A stretch of 64,000 nt of DNA from Niebla homalea (lineage: Eukaryota > Ascomycota > Lecanoromycetes > Lecanorales > Ramalinaceae): positions 2,170,001-2,234,000 of the forward strand of contig JAHGAU010000001.1 of NCBI GenBank assembly GCA_019925105.1, written 5' to 3'. The notes under the pieces are model-generated. The model was not told the DNA's origin. It made no database searches and worked only from the letters and a program-made list of their open reading frames with translations. Both the position numbers and the translations under genes were made by a program. Each line of letters opens with the position of its first letter. Positions within the stretch are counted from its first letter, which is position 1. This document shows positions 11,869-24,356 of the stretch, piece after piece.

Positions 11869-12648
11869 TCAAGCTGCCACTTTATCAATGATCGTGAACA
11901 CACTGCCATACAACTGAGGCGGCGTGTGCTTGAATTCCACCTCGAACTGACGCCAACCCTTGACCAAACTAGTAAAACCTATATAGGTAACATCCTCAAG
12001 CGGCACCCATATATTGAAAGCGTGGTGCATGACGGGTATTCCACGCTCATCCAGGATCCGAAGATCCGTGTGCCGCATCAGGCCATTCGTGTTGAAGTCG
12101 AGCTTGAGGAAGTGCACGGTGACGATGTAGTCGAGGCGGGTGTAGTTCACGTCCTGGCCGATCATGTTCCATCGGGCGCGATGCTTGCCCCAGCTGTCAT
12201 TGGTCGACCAGATGACGGCGGTGTCGGCAGGTTTGACGCAGCGGGCGACCGAGTCCTGGATCAGGCCCTCGGGCTTGCGGTTCCAGTTCCGGCCTATCCT
12301 ACCGTCATCGTCGACGCAGACCTCGTCGTCATGGCACTTGGCGTCCCACCAATCGAAGTCATTGTCTGATGGCAATGGCAGGAACGTGTTGTTCATGCAC
12401 CGGACCTTGATTGCCTGCGGGCTGACGTTTCGGTCGCAGTAGGAGTTCTTGAACATTTGATCCTCATTGAGGCAGTGGCGGAAGGATCGGACAGTCTGGC
12501 CGTATAGCTCCGACGTATCCTCTGTCCCGGGGTGGTTGCACTTATACCAGGGGACAGTTGGGTCGTATGGCCAATCCGGGGGCTTTGGCACTGCGCCTTC
12601 GATGCAGGACAGCAGCGCAACAAAGAGGCCAACGGCACGGAGGAACAT
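11869..12648 (-). CDS. Secreted cysteine-containing protein, function unknown
   Basis: A single exon of 259 residues. Residues 1-18 are a clear signal peptide (LRAVGLFVALLSCIEG), with cleavage probably before Ala-Val-Pro-Lys. The mature part has seven Cys, nearly all in its first 120 residues, including a CHDDEVCVDDDGR stretch, and three N-glycosylation sequons (NNT, NDS, NYT). The C-terminal half is beta-rich with aromatic residues. No known domain is recognised. The protein stands alone in a gene-poor region with about 2.6 kb of flank on one side. Small, secreted and Cys-bearing proteins in fungi include effectors, but nothing here shows such a role. Confidence 0.7.
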   Translation of the reverse strand: MFLRAVGLFVALLSCIEGAVPKPPDWPYDPTVPWYKCNHPGTEDTSELYGQTVRSFRHCLNEDQMFKNSYCDRNVSPQAIKVRCMNNTFLPLPSDNDFDWWDAKCHDDEVCVDDDGRIGRNWNRKPEGLIQDSVARCVKPADTAVIWSTNDSWGKHRARWNMIGQDVNYTRLDYIVTVHFLKLDFNTNGLMRHTDLRILDERGIPVMHHAFNIWVPLEDVTYIGFTSLVKGWRQFEVEFKHTPPQLYGSVFTIIDKVAA

Positions 12649-13291
12649 TTCGACTACCTTTCGAAAGTCTTGTTCGTTTCAGTGGGGGGAAGGAAGGACT
12701 AGACCTGAAGCCCTCAAGATAGTAGCAGAATTGTCAGTGGTATACTACGATAGAGGCTAAATGCAGTGTGGCTTAATTTTAAGATCTAAGTATGATTTCA
12801 AGTCAAGGACGATGAGGAGCAGAAAAGTAGTTGGAGCGACACAGTGCCTTTATATAGAGCCTTCTCAAATTTCACAGTGCGTGGCGTATATATTTAAATC
12901 TTCGGATATTGTAGGGGAATCTTTGCAAATTCAAACAGCCATTGCTGCTGTTGACCTTCAGCCTCCGCGACGCCATCCTGAGGAGTGTGACAATTTGGTT
13001 TGCTCAGCTCCAGAGCGCGAAGTGGTGGAACTAATATTCACACATGTGAAAAAGAAAATGGAAAGTGGAAAAGATAATCGTTTCGTAAGCGAAAAAAAAA
13101 ACATTGAAGAAAATGATTAGATTTGTGCGGATTCTGACTTCACCACAAGAATCTCATTAAATGTAAGAAAGGCAGGTGCGAAGGACGAGGTTCACTGATA
13201 AGTAAGAGACCAACAGGGTCCTTTGACTTTTACCTTTGATTCAAACCACTTCCACGTCGGCCAGGTACGGAAAATATGGTTTACTTGCATT
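12649..13291. other. Intergenic, 643 bp
   Basis: Upstream region of the secreted protein and 3' flank of LYS9. It holds an A10 run at about 13091-13100. No further structure seen. Confidence 0.5.
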
Positions 13292-14910
13292 TTAAGCGAC
13301 TGTTTTCTCAATCATCTCGATTCCATAACCTTTCAGCTCGTTCCGCAGAGGCTCGCAGATTTCTTCCGAGTACGGAGCGAGCAATCCCTTGCCCAGCTGG
13401 CCATTCAATACCGACATGACCGCAACTCCACAAGGAATACCCACCGTCTTAGCCATTGCTGAGTAGCCTGTTGGGTTGCCGTTCTCGCAGAGAGTACTAG
13501 TCCGAGTTTCCTTCTGACCACCGGCATGTTCGATGTCGAATCGATGTTGCAAGAAGACCAGGTCTCGCTCACCCTCTGCATACGCCATCTTCTTCTCCAG
13601 GGTCGCGCACAGAGTATCCAAAGGTGTTGAACGTGGGGTGATGTGGTTGTCCGAGAAGAGGCCGATCCAGCGCAATCCCGCAAGAAGCCGATACTTTTGG
13701 TCAGTGTCCTTGAACGAAGTCTTGGAGGAGATGGCCCAAACAAGATCATTGTCAGAAGCGGAGGTGGCCGAAAGAATCCTTTTCGTCGCTTCTTTCCAGG
13801 TGATAGGCTTATCTGACGGTTTCAGGAAATCTAAGGAATCCTGAGAAAGGAAACCAATGTCCACGAGTACTTTGATAAGCTCAGGGTTGCCTGCGTAGCG
13901 CAAGGTCCCCCTGATGACAGTATGAGCTTCTGGGATGTTGTACTTCTCGCGGAATGGGGCTGAGTCCCTGTTGGGGTAGGCGACAAAAGCGTAACCCGCA
14001 TAACCCGTCAGATATGGCTTGGCCGAGGCCATGAGATCTCTTCCAGGTATCTCCTTGATCCTGCCATCCTGAATGAACCTTGCCGTATTGCCCAGAGCCA
14101 GCAGCATGCCACGAGCAGACCAAGAAAACTTGTATCCAAGAGGGTTGTCGCTGGCCTCTGGGGCGGCTGGACAATCATTTTAGAGTCAGCTTTTCTCCAT
14201 GAAGAGTCATAGGACATGTTCTGAGAGGTCTATCTGTTGAGATTGTGTCTCCGACGTGCATGACATGGCGAAGGGAAGAAAAGACAAGTCGGAAATTACG
14301 TACGCAAGCCACCGCAATAGCTGAGGAATGAGTTGATCTTGCCGCCGGCCTTATGAACCTCTTCGATGGTCTTGATAGCATATAAATGATCTATGCCTGG
14401 ATCAAGGCCGATTTCATTCATTACAGTGATGCCAGCTTCTTTGATCTGGGGTTCGAGCTCTTGCATTGCAGGGCTAGTGTAGGATGTTGTGACGACGTTC
14501 ACTTTCTTCCTTATAGCAGATTTGATGACCAAAGCATGATAGATGTAAGGGATCAGACTGATGGCGACATCAACTTTGCTGACTTCAGCGTCCAAGGCAG
14601 CTTCATCTTCAACATCTAAGGATATGGGTCTTGTGTTCTTCACATCCTTGCATATCTTCTGGGCGTTCTCAAGAGTCCGACAAGCTTTGAGACGTCAATT
14701 GAAGCTGATGGTAGATTGAGTACGGTAGTGGCGCACCAACAGTGACCTCGACGCCATTTTGAGAAAGATGGGTCAGCGTTGGTTTGACAACAAAACCGGC
14801 ACCCAAGAGCAGGGCCTTCCTAGAACTTCATTTGAGCTTGATGACGATGGATTGAAAAAGGCTAATTGTAGCACTGACTTGCTAGACTTGCTACTGAATA
14901 TCTTCTGCAT
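13292..14910 (-). CDS. LYS9: Saccharopine dehydrogenase (NADP+, L-glutamate-forming)
   Basis: Exons 14910..14879, 14819..14737, 14684..14304 and 14166..13292 give 456 residues, close to the 446 of yeast Lys9. It catalyses the step of the fungal alpha-aminoadipate lysine pathway that joins aminoadipate semialdehyde with glutamate to form saccharopine. The Rossmann start LLLGAGFVVKPTLTHL lies near residue 14; MNEIGLDPGIDHLYA, SFLSYCGGLPAPE, NPLGYKFSWS and the ending ELKGYGIEMIEKTVA are family signatures. The first exon is only 32 bp; its ATG sits in a CACAATG context, and its GTCAGT donor is the least certain junction. The gene is divergent from ASK1 over 265 bp. Confidence 0.93.
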
Positions 14911-15175
14911 TGTGAATGTTGCCTTTGGTATGAGTGATCTGATGGTTTGATGTTGCTCGAATGTTCAATTTCACAATTCCGCTCTCGCACAGACTCCCAC
15001 AAATGATGGAATTTCTGAAAAAGAAAAGTGACGCACTGGCGGAACGAGGCCGCCTTGGACGCGACCGCGACTTCGAAATCATTCACTCTTCTTCTGTTCT
15101 TGTCGCAGAGTATTCAGACCGATTCACCTCATGTCTAACCAATCGATCGTCAAATAAAAACCACCGCATAGTAAG
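14911..15175. promoter_or_regulatory. Shared LYS9-ASK1 promoter region
   Basis: Only 265 bp separate the two divergent start codons. A CCAAT pentamer lies at 15139-15143, about 35 bp before the ASK1 ATG, a possible site for the fungal CCAAT-binding (HAP) complex. I see no exact TGASTCA site for the general amino acid control activator. Confidence 0.45.
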
Positions 15176-16613
15176 ATGGCGCGTCAGAGCACTGCAGCAC
15201 AGCGTAACCTGACCTTGACCGAAGAGTTGGAGAAGTTGGAGCAGTCTATCACACTGACCCTGCAGGGTTCGTCCCCTCAAATCTGAACAACGAATGCTTC
15301 CCACACAAAAGGGCACGCGTATTGATATTGGACCTACAGAGATTGATCACAACTTCAGTCGAGCCCATCGGATTGTCACTACAAGCATTCTACCAATTGT
15401 CGACCAATATGCCGAACACTCGAAAAATGTGTGGGAGGGTTCAAAGGCATGTCAAGCCGCATCCCTTCCGTTGCACGAGGCTCATGCGACGAGTATAGTT
15501 CTGGAAACAATTCTTTGAAGCGAGCGCCAATGTCTCTCTGTCTGGATATGAGGAACCTCCGATGGAGGATGAAAGCGCAACGGAAGAAGATGCAACAAAG
15601 ATAACTACCCCCTCTACATCTACATATGCTTCGCCTCCGCAGGCCCATGACGATTCAACGGTAACCCCTCAGTCGAATGGAAGGCCCTATCACAGCCAAT
15701 CATTCTCGCCCTCGCCCGCTCAAAGCACACCTCGCCCGGCGCAAAAACAAGCCAAAACCCCCAGACAGAAAGCATCAGCCTTGCCAGAATCTGCGCCTTT
15801 CGAATCTACGAGACGAGACATTGTACCGGCGCCGGAGCATTCAATGTTGGAATCGACCCTCCCTTCCACTCCCCGTGCCCAGGGCGCTTCACTCCAAGGC
15901 TTTGAAGATCCACAATCCTCACCCTTTGCCCCTCCTTCCACGAGCGCTCACACCGCACACAAGACACCTGTAAATGACCTTCTTCTCCATCGTGTGCTTG
16001 ATAAGAATTGGCGATTACAAGCCACGCCTCACAGTGTCGCAAAGCTTCCATATCGCAATGGTCCCAAGGTATCTAGTCAGACGCCAAGGCCGGGTACCAC
16101 AAGAGAAGGCCAATCGGCAAGTTCCGTTGACGATGATCTGGACTCGAGTCCAGCAATAGCAGCCCCTGAGTTGCACGCCGAGATCTTCGGTTCTCCTGCT
16201 AAACGACGCAGGGTACCTGGTGTCAGCGTCCTCACACCAGCCAAGGAACGAAAAGAAGGAGGAGGCCGCGCCGAAGTTGTCATAAAAGAGGCCTCAAGAC
16301 TGGCGAATAGTAAGGGGAACCTTTGGGATAGCGATAGCGAGGAGGATGAGGATGTCCAAGCAGGAATGAGCCCCCCAAAAACGATGCAATTTCACGTGCC
16401 GCAAGGCCGACTGGTCAGAACTCCAGGTAAAAAACTCCCTCTATGCTGCCACATTAGCATCTGACTGATGAGATCATGACAGCACGTGAAGCCTCGAAAC
16501 GGATCGTCGAAGATCTCCTACTCACAGCGGGAGGTAACGTCACTGACGACTTGGACGATAGTCCCAGCGTGGTCGCTCATCGTGGTGGTCTTCTTGAAGA
16601 AGATACATTTTGA
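15176..16613 (+). CDS. ASK1: DASH (Dam1) complex subunit Ask1
   Basis: Exons 15176..15266, 15340..15446, 15499..16426 and 16483..16613 give 418 residues. Ask1 is part of the ring-forming DASH complex that couples kinetochores to spindle microtubules. The N-terminal signature is split over three exons: LTEELEKLEQSITLTLQ, then EIDHNFSRAHRIVTTSILP and NVWEGSK, then FWKQFFEASANVSLSGYEE. The long middle is Ser, Pro and Thr rich with SP/TP sites suited to CDK control. The C-terminal motif ASKRIVEDLLLTAGG and DDSPSVV close the protein. Intron 2 (15447..15498) begins with GC, and intron 1 has a weak GTTCGT donor. Confidence 0.93.
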
Positions 16614-18509
16614 TTGTGGATTGAGGTCCAGCAAACTAAAGATGCCTCCTCCATTGGTCTTTGGCGATTTCAAGGATGCCACCGAAATTCATGCTCCTAA
16701 CACCCACTAGGCAAAGCAATGGCGATTGATCTCCGTTACATGATGGACGGGCCGTTTGGCAGCAGTCTGCGTCGGCACAGCAATATCGGTGAAGCAGACG
16801 GGAAAACTTCTTGAGAACGCTCGCGATGATCAAGAGACACCCTTTTATACAACTTGAGTGCCGTGGAGCGGGAATGCCGTGAGTCAAGCCATTCAAGTTG
16901 GTCACTTTTACCAGCCCGGCCAGCCGAGCCGGATCACAGTGAACATCCCAGTAACGACTGACAATATTACGTCGTCAAGACATCGAGGCTGAGCAAATAC
17001 TGAAGCTGCACTGCTACCTGACTTCACTCCTCAAGAAAATTATCTAGGAACAGCTTTGTGCGAAATTTCATCCAGGATTTGGCGTTGAAAAACAATTCTT
17101 TCATGACGTAAACTTGCCTGCTCCGTGAGGTCATTTCAAGAAAATCACGTGCTCTATGGAAATTCTAGCCAATCACATTCGACTTCTAGATCCCGCCTCG
17201 CGGGTTTCAAAAGGGATGGGACAGTTTTGATACTTATGTCTGCAAATTCCGGGTGAACTGTCCCATCCCTTTTGAAACCCGCGAGCCCGCATATATGTAT
17301 TGTTCCTGCATGAAAGCCAATCTGACTTTCATCCCTGAACATGTTCGATATTGGTATGCGTCGCACGCTTTCCACCATCCTGATGATCTCAATTCTCCCA
17401 TGACCCTCGCCCTGACACGCCCATCCCGGTTCATGCCTACACACCCTCTGAAACTCACTCCCCCAAACCCCCCACCCCCCCAGCTCCTTTTCCGCCAAAC
17501 AAGTATTGACAACAGGCACAGGCATCCAATGCCCCACGCCCATATACCACTCCACCCCTACTTTCGGCACCGCTCCGGCCGCCCAAGTCCCCGGTACCGG
17601 GACTGGCACAGGCACCACCGCCACGCCCGCCGCACACATCAACCGGCCAAAAACTTCCCGTCAGGCCCGAGGGGACGTAAAGAAAGGAAGTAGCAGAGGC
17701 TGCGGGCGAGGGCCGGTTTTGCCATGGCGCGGCGTGCTGGACTCTGGAGGGATGGGGTGGGGCAGAAGATGGAGCTCGCGTGCGGATGATAGTCGGTTTG
17801 CTTATTTTTTCAATTCTTTTCATATTTTTTTTCAATTTCACTTTGTCTTCCGTGATACTGATCTGTAGAGAGAGGATCATGTCGCTCGCCAGATGGGGTT
17901 TTCTGGAGCGCTATGGGTGGGTAGGATCCTTGAGCTCCGGTCACTTTTATCTGTTTATGCTGAATGCCTTGAATTTACGGTATAGTAATCTCCTCGAGTC
18001 TGAAAGAAATTTCCTGATGTCGTTCGTTTCTAAGGCACGGCTCAAGAGAACGGGAGCCGGAAACCTATTCACAGATACAAAAAAAAGGATCGAAGCATGA
18101 GGGAAGTGGAAAATTATCGTTGGCTATATACAGCCCGAGCCTCTGATAAGTCGGGCATTATCCCTTCCCCTAGACAGATGCCCAATTGCGCAGCTTCGTC
18201 AGCCCCAAGATTCAAGAAGTAGATCGTAATAAGTAGGCTCTGCATCTGTGGTCAGAGGAGTGGTGAATGGAAACCCTTCTTATCGAACACCAACCGCCCT
18301 GGCAGATGGAAGCCATCAGGGCCCCCAAACCTCTGCCACAACTCCCGCTCAAATTGCTGCAAAACACACAAGTCGTATTAATCACCAAACCGCACAGCGA
18401 TATTGGCAATGAGGGGTATAATCCGAAAACCAAAGTGATCCTCTCGCAATATATCGCATTTGCCGAAGCCAACCTCGTGAAGATTTTTGTGATCAAAACA
18501 TTTGCGTCT
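16614..18509. other. Gene-poor stretch with an inverted repeat, about 1.9 kb
   Basis: Convergent 3' flanks of ASK1 and the RhoGAP gene. Apart from the inverted repeat at 17197-17285 it holds C-rich runs (17460-17485), a GGCACAGG/CACCGCC-rich patch (17520-17640) and a T-rich patch (17810-17850). The overlapping frames here are low-complexity and have no recognisable domain. Confidence 0.5.
17197..17285. repeat. Perfect 30-bp inverted repeat with 29-nt loop
   Basis: Bases 17197-17226 are the exact reverse complement of 17256-17285. The 29 bases between do not pair. Transcribed from either strand this would fold into a long hairpin. The arms are unlike any other sequence that I notice in the window. 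Confidence 0.95.
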
Positions 18510-21500
18510 CTAAGCGCTTTTTTCCGTCCGTCCGTCGCCACTGCTCCTTCCTGCCAAAAACACCTCCTGACAATTTTCGATCAAGAATTGCACGGCAGTG
18601 TTCTTGAGTGGCGTGTCTACCATCTCCCGTGTCAGGCTTTCCGGCCGCATAATGGTCGGCGCGAAAACAACAGCCACGTTTTGGGGTGTCATGAGGTTCT
18701 CTGCAGCCTGTTCTATGACCCTTGCAAGGTGGAACACTAAGACCTCGAGCGTATCCCTGTGATGCGCCGGCAGATCGTTGACTGCGTGAGACATGTTTCT
18801 GACTCTGAACGCATGGTTGTTTGGGTGATTTGGATGGGCTGGATGACTTGGATCAATGTCGGGATTCTGCTGCAGAGTGGCATGCTCAAGCATCTTGTTG
18901 TATACCTCGTAGGTAATGAGTGGTGTGGGAAGCTTTCGGAAATACTGTTTCAAGGTCGATGTCACCGCGTTGATGTCGAGATCTGGGTCTGATATATCGT
19001 AGTCGTTGCTGCGCTCAAAGCCCTCCTTAATTACTTGGACTTGACCAGTGCCGCCAGATTTTCGATATATGCCTTCAAGATCCATGCCTTTTTGGGGTCA
19101 GAGATTGCAATGAACGATGTCCTACGATTGAGTGACATACCTCTGGCTTCCACTTCCTGAATGCAGCGCATGACTACACCAGGAATATTGGAATGTTCGA
19201 ACTCAGCACGAACCTCAAGCTCGGAGCCAAACAGTGCTATTTACTGTTAGTCACGAACATACGCCCCTGTCAGGTCTGTGGACTTACGTGGTGGGCCGTC
19301 ACTATTGGAAGCTGGGTAACTGCTGTTTGGCGAATTCTTCCACTGCTGAGGTCGAGTCTTTGGGTTTCCAAAAAACCCACCGAAACCCGGGCCTCGATCT
19401 TGACCTAAGGCTTTGGAGTAGCTGTCGGTCCTTGGAGTCTCTTGCTGAGACATGGAGCCATATGGCATGCCTTCCGTTCCAAGCTGACCTTCTCTTTGCG
19501 CTCGGCTCCCATCACTTGAAAATGCTCCCTTGAGTCCCTTGACTCCTTTGGCGACATTCTGCCCGCCCTTCTTCCAGTTGAACTTCTTGATCTGAGCCTT
19601 GCGGATGTTGACAACTTGGGGTGCTGCGAGATAAGCCGCAGAATCAATATCCTGGTCAGGGACTACTGTGCTCCCAGTCAGACTGCTCTCCGTGATAGAT
19701 GGCCGCTGTTCCAGAGCACCAGCTGAAGCGGGAACTTTGTCCCTGCTCGCTTGGGCATTGTAAACGCCCAGACCTATTGGAGGCGGCTGAGAAATGTCCA
19801 GAGCAGGACCTGCGTTAGCCTTATATAGCTCTTGTATCTGGTGGACAAGCTGATTATTAATATCGGCTAACTGAGCATTCTTGACCGTCAGTTGTTCAAA
19901 TTCCTGCATGCTCTTGTCTTTTCTTTGGTCAAATTTTGTAATCTCTTCAGAGAGATCGTTTCGGCGTTGGATAAGTTCCTCTATTTGAGGCTGAAAGGAC
20001 TCTCTCAGTGACCGCAAGCTTTCGGCAAATTCTTGAAGCACGTTATTACCAAGCTTGGGCACATCCAATGGCTCCCGACTCCTCTTTGCTGCAGCGATGT
20101 GGTCTGTCAAAATCTCAAGCTCGCGCACAACGATTTCCTTTTGAGTATCCAAGACAACCATCGTGGATCGCTTTTCCTTCAGCTCAGAATTCATCTTCTT
20201 GATGTTACTTTTGGCATCCAAAGCAGCCTCCAACTCGGCGCTCTTCTGTCTTTCCGCTTCTAGCTCCCGTTTGAGACGCTCTGTGTCATCCCTCCTGCTT
20301 TCAGGAGAGGAAGCACTCGGGCTGCTGAATTCATGAGCGAAGGAAGGGCTGTTCGACCCCATCATTGGAGACTTCGGGACTACCCACTTATGTTCCCTCG
20401 ATTGCCTGATGCCTCTGTCACTATAGCTCCTGGCATGACGGACAGAATGCGAGACTCGGCGAAGGAATCCACCCTGCTCTTGCTGGCCTTCAGGGCCCGG
20501 TGTTCGAGACGTCCCTTCGTCCACAGACGCATCCTCCTTGTCCGCAAATCGAGGTGGAGCTGGAGAGGAAACTAGATCACCACTTCGGATGTTGGATGAA
20601 TCCGTCTTGTTTCGACTTGGGGGTGGGTGAGGAGGATTCCTTGGAGCAGTGAAGCAATCGCTAGAAGAGTCTTCTTGCTGGAACGCCAACCGCTCTTTGG
20701 CTCGCAACGGGGGATGGGGTAGATTCTCGTTGAAGTGACCCCTAGAAGGAGAGTCTGTGGCTTTTGGGTGATCTTTCTGGTGAGTGGAGTGTCCTATTGG
20801 TTGGATTGTTGTTGTTGCTGGAGCAGACGCGGCTTTCTCAAATGGGTCGTCTGTTGCTACCACGGAGTTTGAGAGCTTGCTGGAGGATCCCATGTCACCG
20901 TTTCTTCTCGGTTGGGGGTGTTGTGCGGATCTGGTCAAGGAATCTCCTCTTTCGGGAACGTTCTTCAGCGTCGTTTTCGACGGTGCAGGATGTGAATCAT
21001 TGGGGGCGTGAGCTCGAGAGCTATGGGTCTCTACGGGAGAGCCGCTAAGAGTGGCATCAGATCTCGTGGGATCGGGTGACTCAGTCGGTGGCAGTGTGAT
21101 TTGCTGCTCCTTGACTTGCGAAGTCGCGTCGTCTGAGGCTTCGCCTACTTGTGCTACTACGCCCCATGAGTCAGTTATCTGTGACTGTGCGTCCGATTTT
21201 GAATTCCTCTTCTCAGACTTCTTGCTCTTCGGTACTTCCTGCAGCATGAACCGCCCATTCTGTTGACTGTCTCCGTTGCGCCGAAGCTTGGACTCGCCTG
21301 CGGGTGCTTCTCGAATGGCGTCCTTGGCTAAAGAGTTTATTATATGATTGTTGGCGTTGTGGAACTTTTTGCGACCAGAATCTGCCGAGACGTCGGAGGA
21401 TACTTGACGGCCACGATCCTGATACTGGTTTGCAATGTGCGGGCTGTTCGGCTGCGAGGAATTTCGAGAACCGTTTGCAGACTCTGCTCTGGGCAATTTC

Positions 21501-22708
21501 TGAGCAGGCTCCTGTTCATTGTTTCTACTTCGAATAGCCCCATTTTTTCCATTGGTATATTCCTTTGTGCTTTTGCTTTCAGGCTGCGGGGGGCTGCGAA
21601 CCACCTCGTTATTCTCTCTTCGGACTATGGGGGATGGACCCGGGGCAGTGTTGGGGTCTAGTTTCATCGGTATGAAGAAGTCTTCCCCATTTTTTGAACT
21701 GTCCGAATACGCGGAATTGCGATCGTTCTGTTGAAGACTTGGGGGTGCAAGATTTTCTAACAAAATCAGGGTGCTTGCTATACGACCAAGGAAGTAGGAC
21801 CATACCTTTGCGATCCTCATCTTGAGAATTTCCCCGGTTGCGTTTTTCGCTGGTGGAAGAACTGGAGCGCAAATACTGAGGTCTTTTCTGCGAGTTCCGG
21901 GAAATCTCAGGAGTCCCGTGATCTGATCTTGATCTTGAATTCGAGGGTCTTTGGCGCTGATGAGCAGGCGGGTCTGCAGTTGTCTCCGAATATTGCTCTG
22001 ATAAGGGACTGTCTGTCTCTGGTGCCCAGGCAGCGCTGCGATCGACGGCGCTAGGGGGGAGGGAGGGAAGTGATTTATCCAGAAGCATGGTATTGTTATT
22101 GTTTGGTTGCGGAGGGGTTTTGTGCCGATTTGAAGCATTCCTTTGTGACTTCTTTCTCCTTCTCTGCATCAGGGACTCGTGGCATTCCATGCAAAAGATC
22201 CCTTGTGATGTCCTTGCATATTTCAGATTTTCTATCTTCTTTTTGCAATTCCGGCACTTGAAGCAATTTGCACAGAAAGCTTGGTCGCCTGTGAGTATGG
22301 CCAAATCTTCGATCTTATCACCGCAGACACTGCAGCTGTATGTGCAATTGTTGCAGATGAGTGAGCCATCGCCAAGGAGGAGGAGATTTGCGTCGGAATC
22401 GAGAATGGTGCTGCAGGTGTTGCATCTAAAACAATCGATGTGCCACCGGTTTCCAGCTGGTAGGGAATCAGTATAGCGATCTCACGAGGTAACAGTCATG
22501 ACCGTGATGCATACCAAGTTCAAAGGCCTTGCCTTCTTCCAGAATCTGTGAAGGACGTGTCAGCGCGGGCGCCCAGACCACCGGGAGGGAGAGGCACAGT
22601 TGCAGATCAAATCCGCAGCTGGAGACCTACCTCGCCACATCCTTTGCACGGATAGAGAATGTCATCTGGCTCCATAGGAGATTCTGGATAGCCAGCTGAT
22701 GGCTCCAT
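18510..22708 (-). CDS. LIM-domain Rho GTPase-activating protein
   Basis: Six exons: 22708..22631, 22545..22515, 22456..21806, 21756..19288, 19236..19141 and 19087..18510, giving 1300 residues. Two LIM zinc fingers fill residues 20-135 (CKGCGE...HIDCFRCNTC...CSVCGD...FKCRNC...CMECHE). A long disordered Ser-rich part follows, then a coiled coil at roughly 820-960 (RELEAERQKSAELEAAL and repeats of QIEELIQRRNDLSEEI). The RhoGAP domain spans about 1078-1290 with the arginine finger in GIYRKSGG and the KQYFRKLPTPLI and NLMTPQNVAVVFAPT motifs. This order matches yeast Rga1/Rga2 and relatives, which switch off Cdc42 or Rho1 at growth sites. Exon 2 is only 31 bp and lies inside LIM 1. Confidence 0.93.
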
Positions 22709-24356
22709 GCTGGGAAAGATTTATTGAGTACACGGAGGCGACTTTGACGGTGCAACGCCTCTGGGCGCCAGGGCAGGATATCGATAGGATGTTTGAGCCT
22801 CCGCGGCTAACTACTCAGAGACGAGCACAGGCCAGGTGTCCCACCATCCACAGGGCAAGGGAAATCGGCTCAGAGCCACAATCGGCAGGTCTCAAAGGAA
22901 GACCAATATGACCAAAATGGCCCCACGGAAGCTGCTTCCAGGAGAGATCTGGTACGCTGCTGCAGTGCTGGCTGCGCGATGACTTGGCGGCGTTGGACAA
23001 GTTCCACTGAGACTGCCGCGAGCGACAAGCGGAGAAATTCGAGTGGACAGCCTAGAGTGCTAACACACGAGCGCAGTCCCCCAGGTACCTACTCCTAAGC
23101 GGTGGGCTCCCCACCCACTACCGCCGTGAGTGGACGGTGGAAGAGTCCTTGAGGGGCGATACTTCTTGACATAGGGATGATATGGTCAGCTTCTCCCTGG
23201 CGTGTAGGATGGAATAATGCAATTGATAAAAGATGTCGAGCTTGACGGACCGGCGGTATGTTTCAGATTTTGACTGCTAAAGCACTAGCCCCAAGATGAT
23301 TGATCTCGCTTGGATGCAAGAGGCTTAGAAGAGATACCGGTAACGACATCCCCTCTTGGTGGTCGCCGTTGTCGAATCCCTGGCCTCCCTCCTGATCTCG
23401 GTGAGAACGAACGGACAGGGTGTGGGAACGCGTGGAGTGTGGAGGTTGAAAGTGTCGATCGAGGGATTAGCCTGTAGCCAAAATTCAGGGCATGAGACTA
23501 GACTAAGATTGGCTAAAATCAGGAGGAAGTCCGCAAAATCGAGTGGAAAAGGTGATAATTCAGTCTAGCGGTTTTCTTGGATTTGGATCATCAAGACATC
23601 CTTTGCCCCGCAATTTTGCGTCGCTGTCAAGACGCAGGGAGGCTTCAATTAGAACCGTTCAGAGGGTTTTATGTTGTACGCTGTGGCAATGCGGGGACAT
23701 GAAGTGGCCGAAATCCTGAAACACTCTTCAGACACCAACAGGGGCGATAGACCTGCCCGTTTTGCAAGCAATTTCCGATCCTTTCCACTGTTGTTTCCCG
23801 CTGACGTTCACTCATTGTGATCCGTGATCCATGATCCATACAATAAGCATAAGCACGCAGCATGGATGACAGTTTCCGACAACCCGACATTCCAAATGCC
23901 TGTCCCAGGAGAAATAGCCATTCAGGCCCGTTTCATCTTGATGGGCATTGAGGTCCCAGACCCCTATCTCTCCATCAGCGTCTGAGATCAGAATTCCCGT
24001 TTTCTGCTCCCCAGACTACAGTTCAATGCAGGTGGTGAGGGTACACCTCAGACCACTGGCCGCTGGAGCAATGGACGTCTAGACCCGATTTGAAGGTAAA
24101 GTTGCTGTGGAGTTACCCAGAATCACGCGTTCGGCTTCTTTAGATGTACTGGCGGTAGCGATCAATTCATGACCAGAAAAACCACATCTGTTGACCTCTA
24201 TTGTCCGCTGAGTGTTTTCTAAATCTTGTGCCTTATCTGTGGAGGTGCAGGAATCGGCAAGGCAAGTATGATCCTAACCAGCGACTGCAATAGGTAAATT
24301 GGTAAAAGGGGTGACTGTTCTAGGCTCGCTTCCTATCGCTATCTAGATCTCGTGTT
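22709..24356. other. Intergenic, about 1.65 kb
   Basis: Promoter side of the RhoGAP gene and 3' flank of the carnitine acetyltransferase gene. A short tandem of TGATCC(G/A) units lies near 23818-23838. The frames present are short and featureless. Confidence 0.5.

Noticed and set aside
11869..13291. Secondary-metabolite or effector cluster around the secreted protein
   Set aside because: Only one secreted protein is present; the neighbours are a lysine-synthesis gene and a membrane protein, with no backbone enzyme.
13405..14217. Other minus-strand frames within LYS9
   Set aside because: Alternative frames of the same exons; the saccharopine dehydrogenase frame is conserved from end to end.
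17154..17693. Overlapping frames of 120-160 codons on both strands around the inverted repeat
   Set aside because: They are rich in Pro, His and Arg or Gly and Val from C-rich and CACCGCC-like repeats, include the inverted repeat arms, and have no domain or plausible start and splice context.
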